A program made the position numbers and the translations under genes. DNA of 16,834 bases. Origin: Nitrososphaeria archaeon (GTDB lineage Archaea; Thermoproteota; Nitrososphaeria; JACIWG01). Below, in pieces: positions 16,665 to 16,834 of this stretch. Each line of letters begins with the position of its first letter. Position 1 is the stretch's first letter. Under the pieces are notes generated by a model. That model was not told the origin of the DNA. It made no database searches and saw nothing but the letters and a program-made list of their open reading frames with translations. The stretch lies in the NCBI GenBank assembly GCA_014361085.1, contig JACIWG010000016.1:1-16834 (forward strand), written 5' to 3'.

Positions 16665-16834
16665 AAAGAGTTTACCGAACTTTTCATTTGCCATAAGCTC
16701 CTTTGATGGGCCAAAATAGTTTACTCTACCAGAAACTAGAAGATATGCTGTATCACTTTCTTCAAGCGCTCTTTTAACATTCTGTTCAACCAGAACAACT
16801 GTTCTACCATAATCTTTATTCAATTCCTTAATTT
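16653..16834 (-). CDS. livF: ABC transporter ATP-binding protein LivF, C-terminal fragment
   Basis: The last 59 residues of a gene that enters from the right edge of the window on the minus strand. The sequence includes RTVVLVEQNVKRALE, in which VEQN carries the H-loop-region pattern typical of LivF (EQN where most ABC ATPases have EHD/EHR). It continues DTAYLLVSGRVNYFGPSKEL and ends GKLFLGL, a usual LivF C-terminus. The stop TAG is at 16653-16655, and the frame stays open to the window edge. It is convergent with livM and overlaps its last 12 bases. It most likely supplies the second ATPase of the importer although it is transcribed from the opposite strand. Confidence 0.88.
   Translation of the reverse strand, partial: IKELNKDYGRTVVLVEQNVKRALEESDTAYLLVSGRVNYFGPSKELMANEKFGKLFLGL

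Noticed and set aside
12705..16834. Assignment of the importer as a urea (Urt) transporter
   Set aside because: No urease or Urt-specific sequence was recognised, and the binding protein does not show the N-terminal UrtA pattern I know. Substrate left open.

Overview
This window is a compact piece of an archaeal chromosome. The domain is clear from an archaeal-type methionine adenosyltransferase, a Rio2 kinase, an Sm-like archaeal protein, and TATA boxes about 24-28 bases upstream of most first-gene start codons. The DNA is visibly AT-rich, and start codons are ATG plus some TTG. A histidine kinase and a Tat-exported amino-acid-type binding protein fit a TACK-type or euryarchaeal lineage better than a classical crenarchaeon, but I cannot place it more precisely. 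Nothing looks like a plasmid, phage, insertion sequence, CRISPR array, tRNA or rRNA. No gene-free stretch exceeds about 100 bases.

Left part (1-7356), mostly housekeeping. It opens with the C-terminal end of a histidine kinase. Next come an AmmeMemoRadiSam-type radical SAM protein, an M24 (Xaa-Pro dipeptidase-like) metallopeptidase and CTP synthase (pyrG), all on +. A small ECF-transporter S component on - overlaps the 3' end of pyrG and is divergent from rio2 (+). rio2 converges on, and overlaps by 4 bases, a - strand operon of an Sm-like protein followed by S-adenosylmethionine synthetase.

Right part (7357-16834), which reads as one functional neighbourhood. A class V aminotransferase (-) is divergent from an FGGY carbohydrate kinase (+). 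A second class V aminotransferase and a threonine-synthase-like PLP enzyme follow the kinase. Then comes a branched-chain-amino-acid-type ABC importer: a Tat-exported binding protein, ATPase LivG, and permeases LivH and LivM. The second ATPase, LivF, is present as a 3' fragment on the opposite strand, converging on livM with a 12-base overlap. The set suggests uptake of an amino-acid-like or amide solute plus its conversion by a kinase, two transaminases and a PLP lyase/replacement enzyme. The substrate is unknown, and I could not match the set to a pathway I know.

Gene expression style: most transcription-unit first genes look leaderless or nearly so. Several starts were moved to agree with the TATA spacing and the family N-terminus (2761, 4864, 8547, 8641, 10215). 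Genes inside operons instead show Shine-Dalgarno-like sequences (7030, 15633) or overlap the previous gene.
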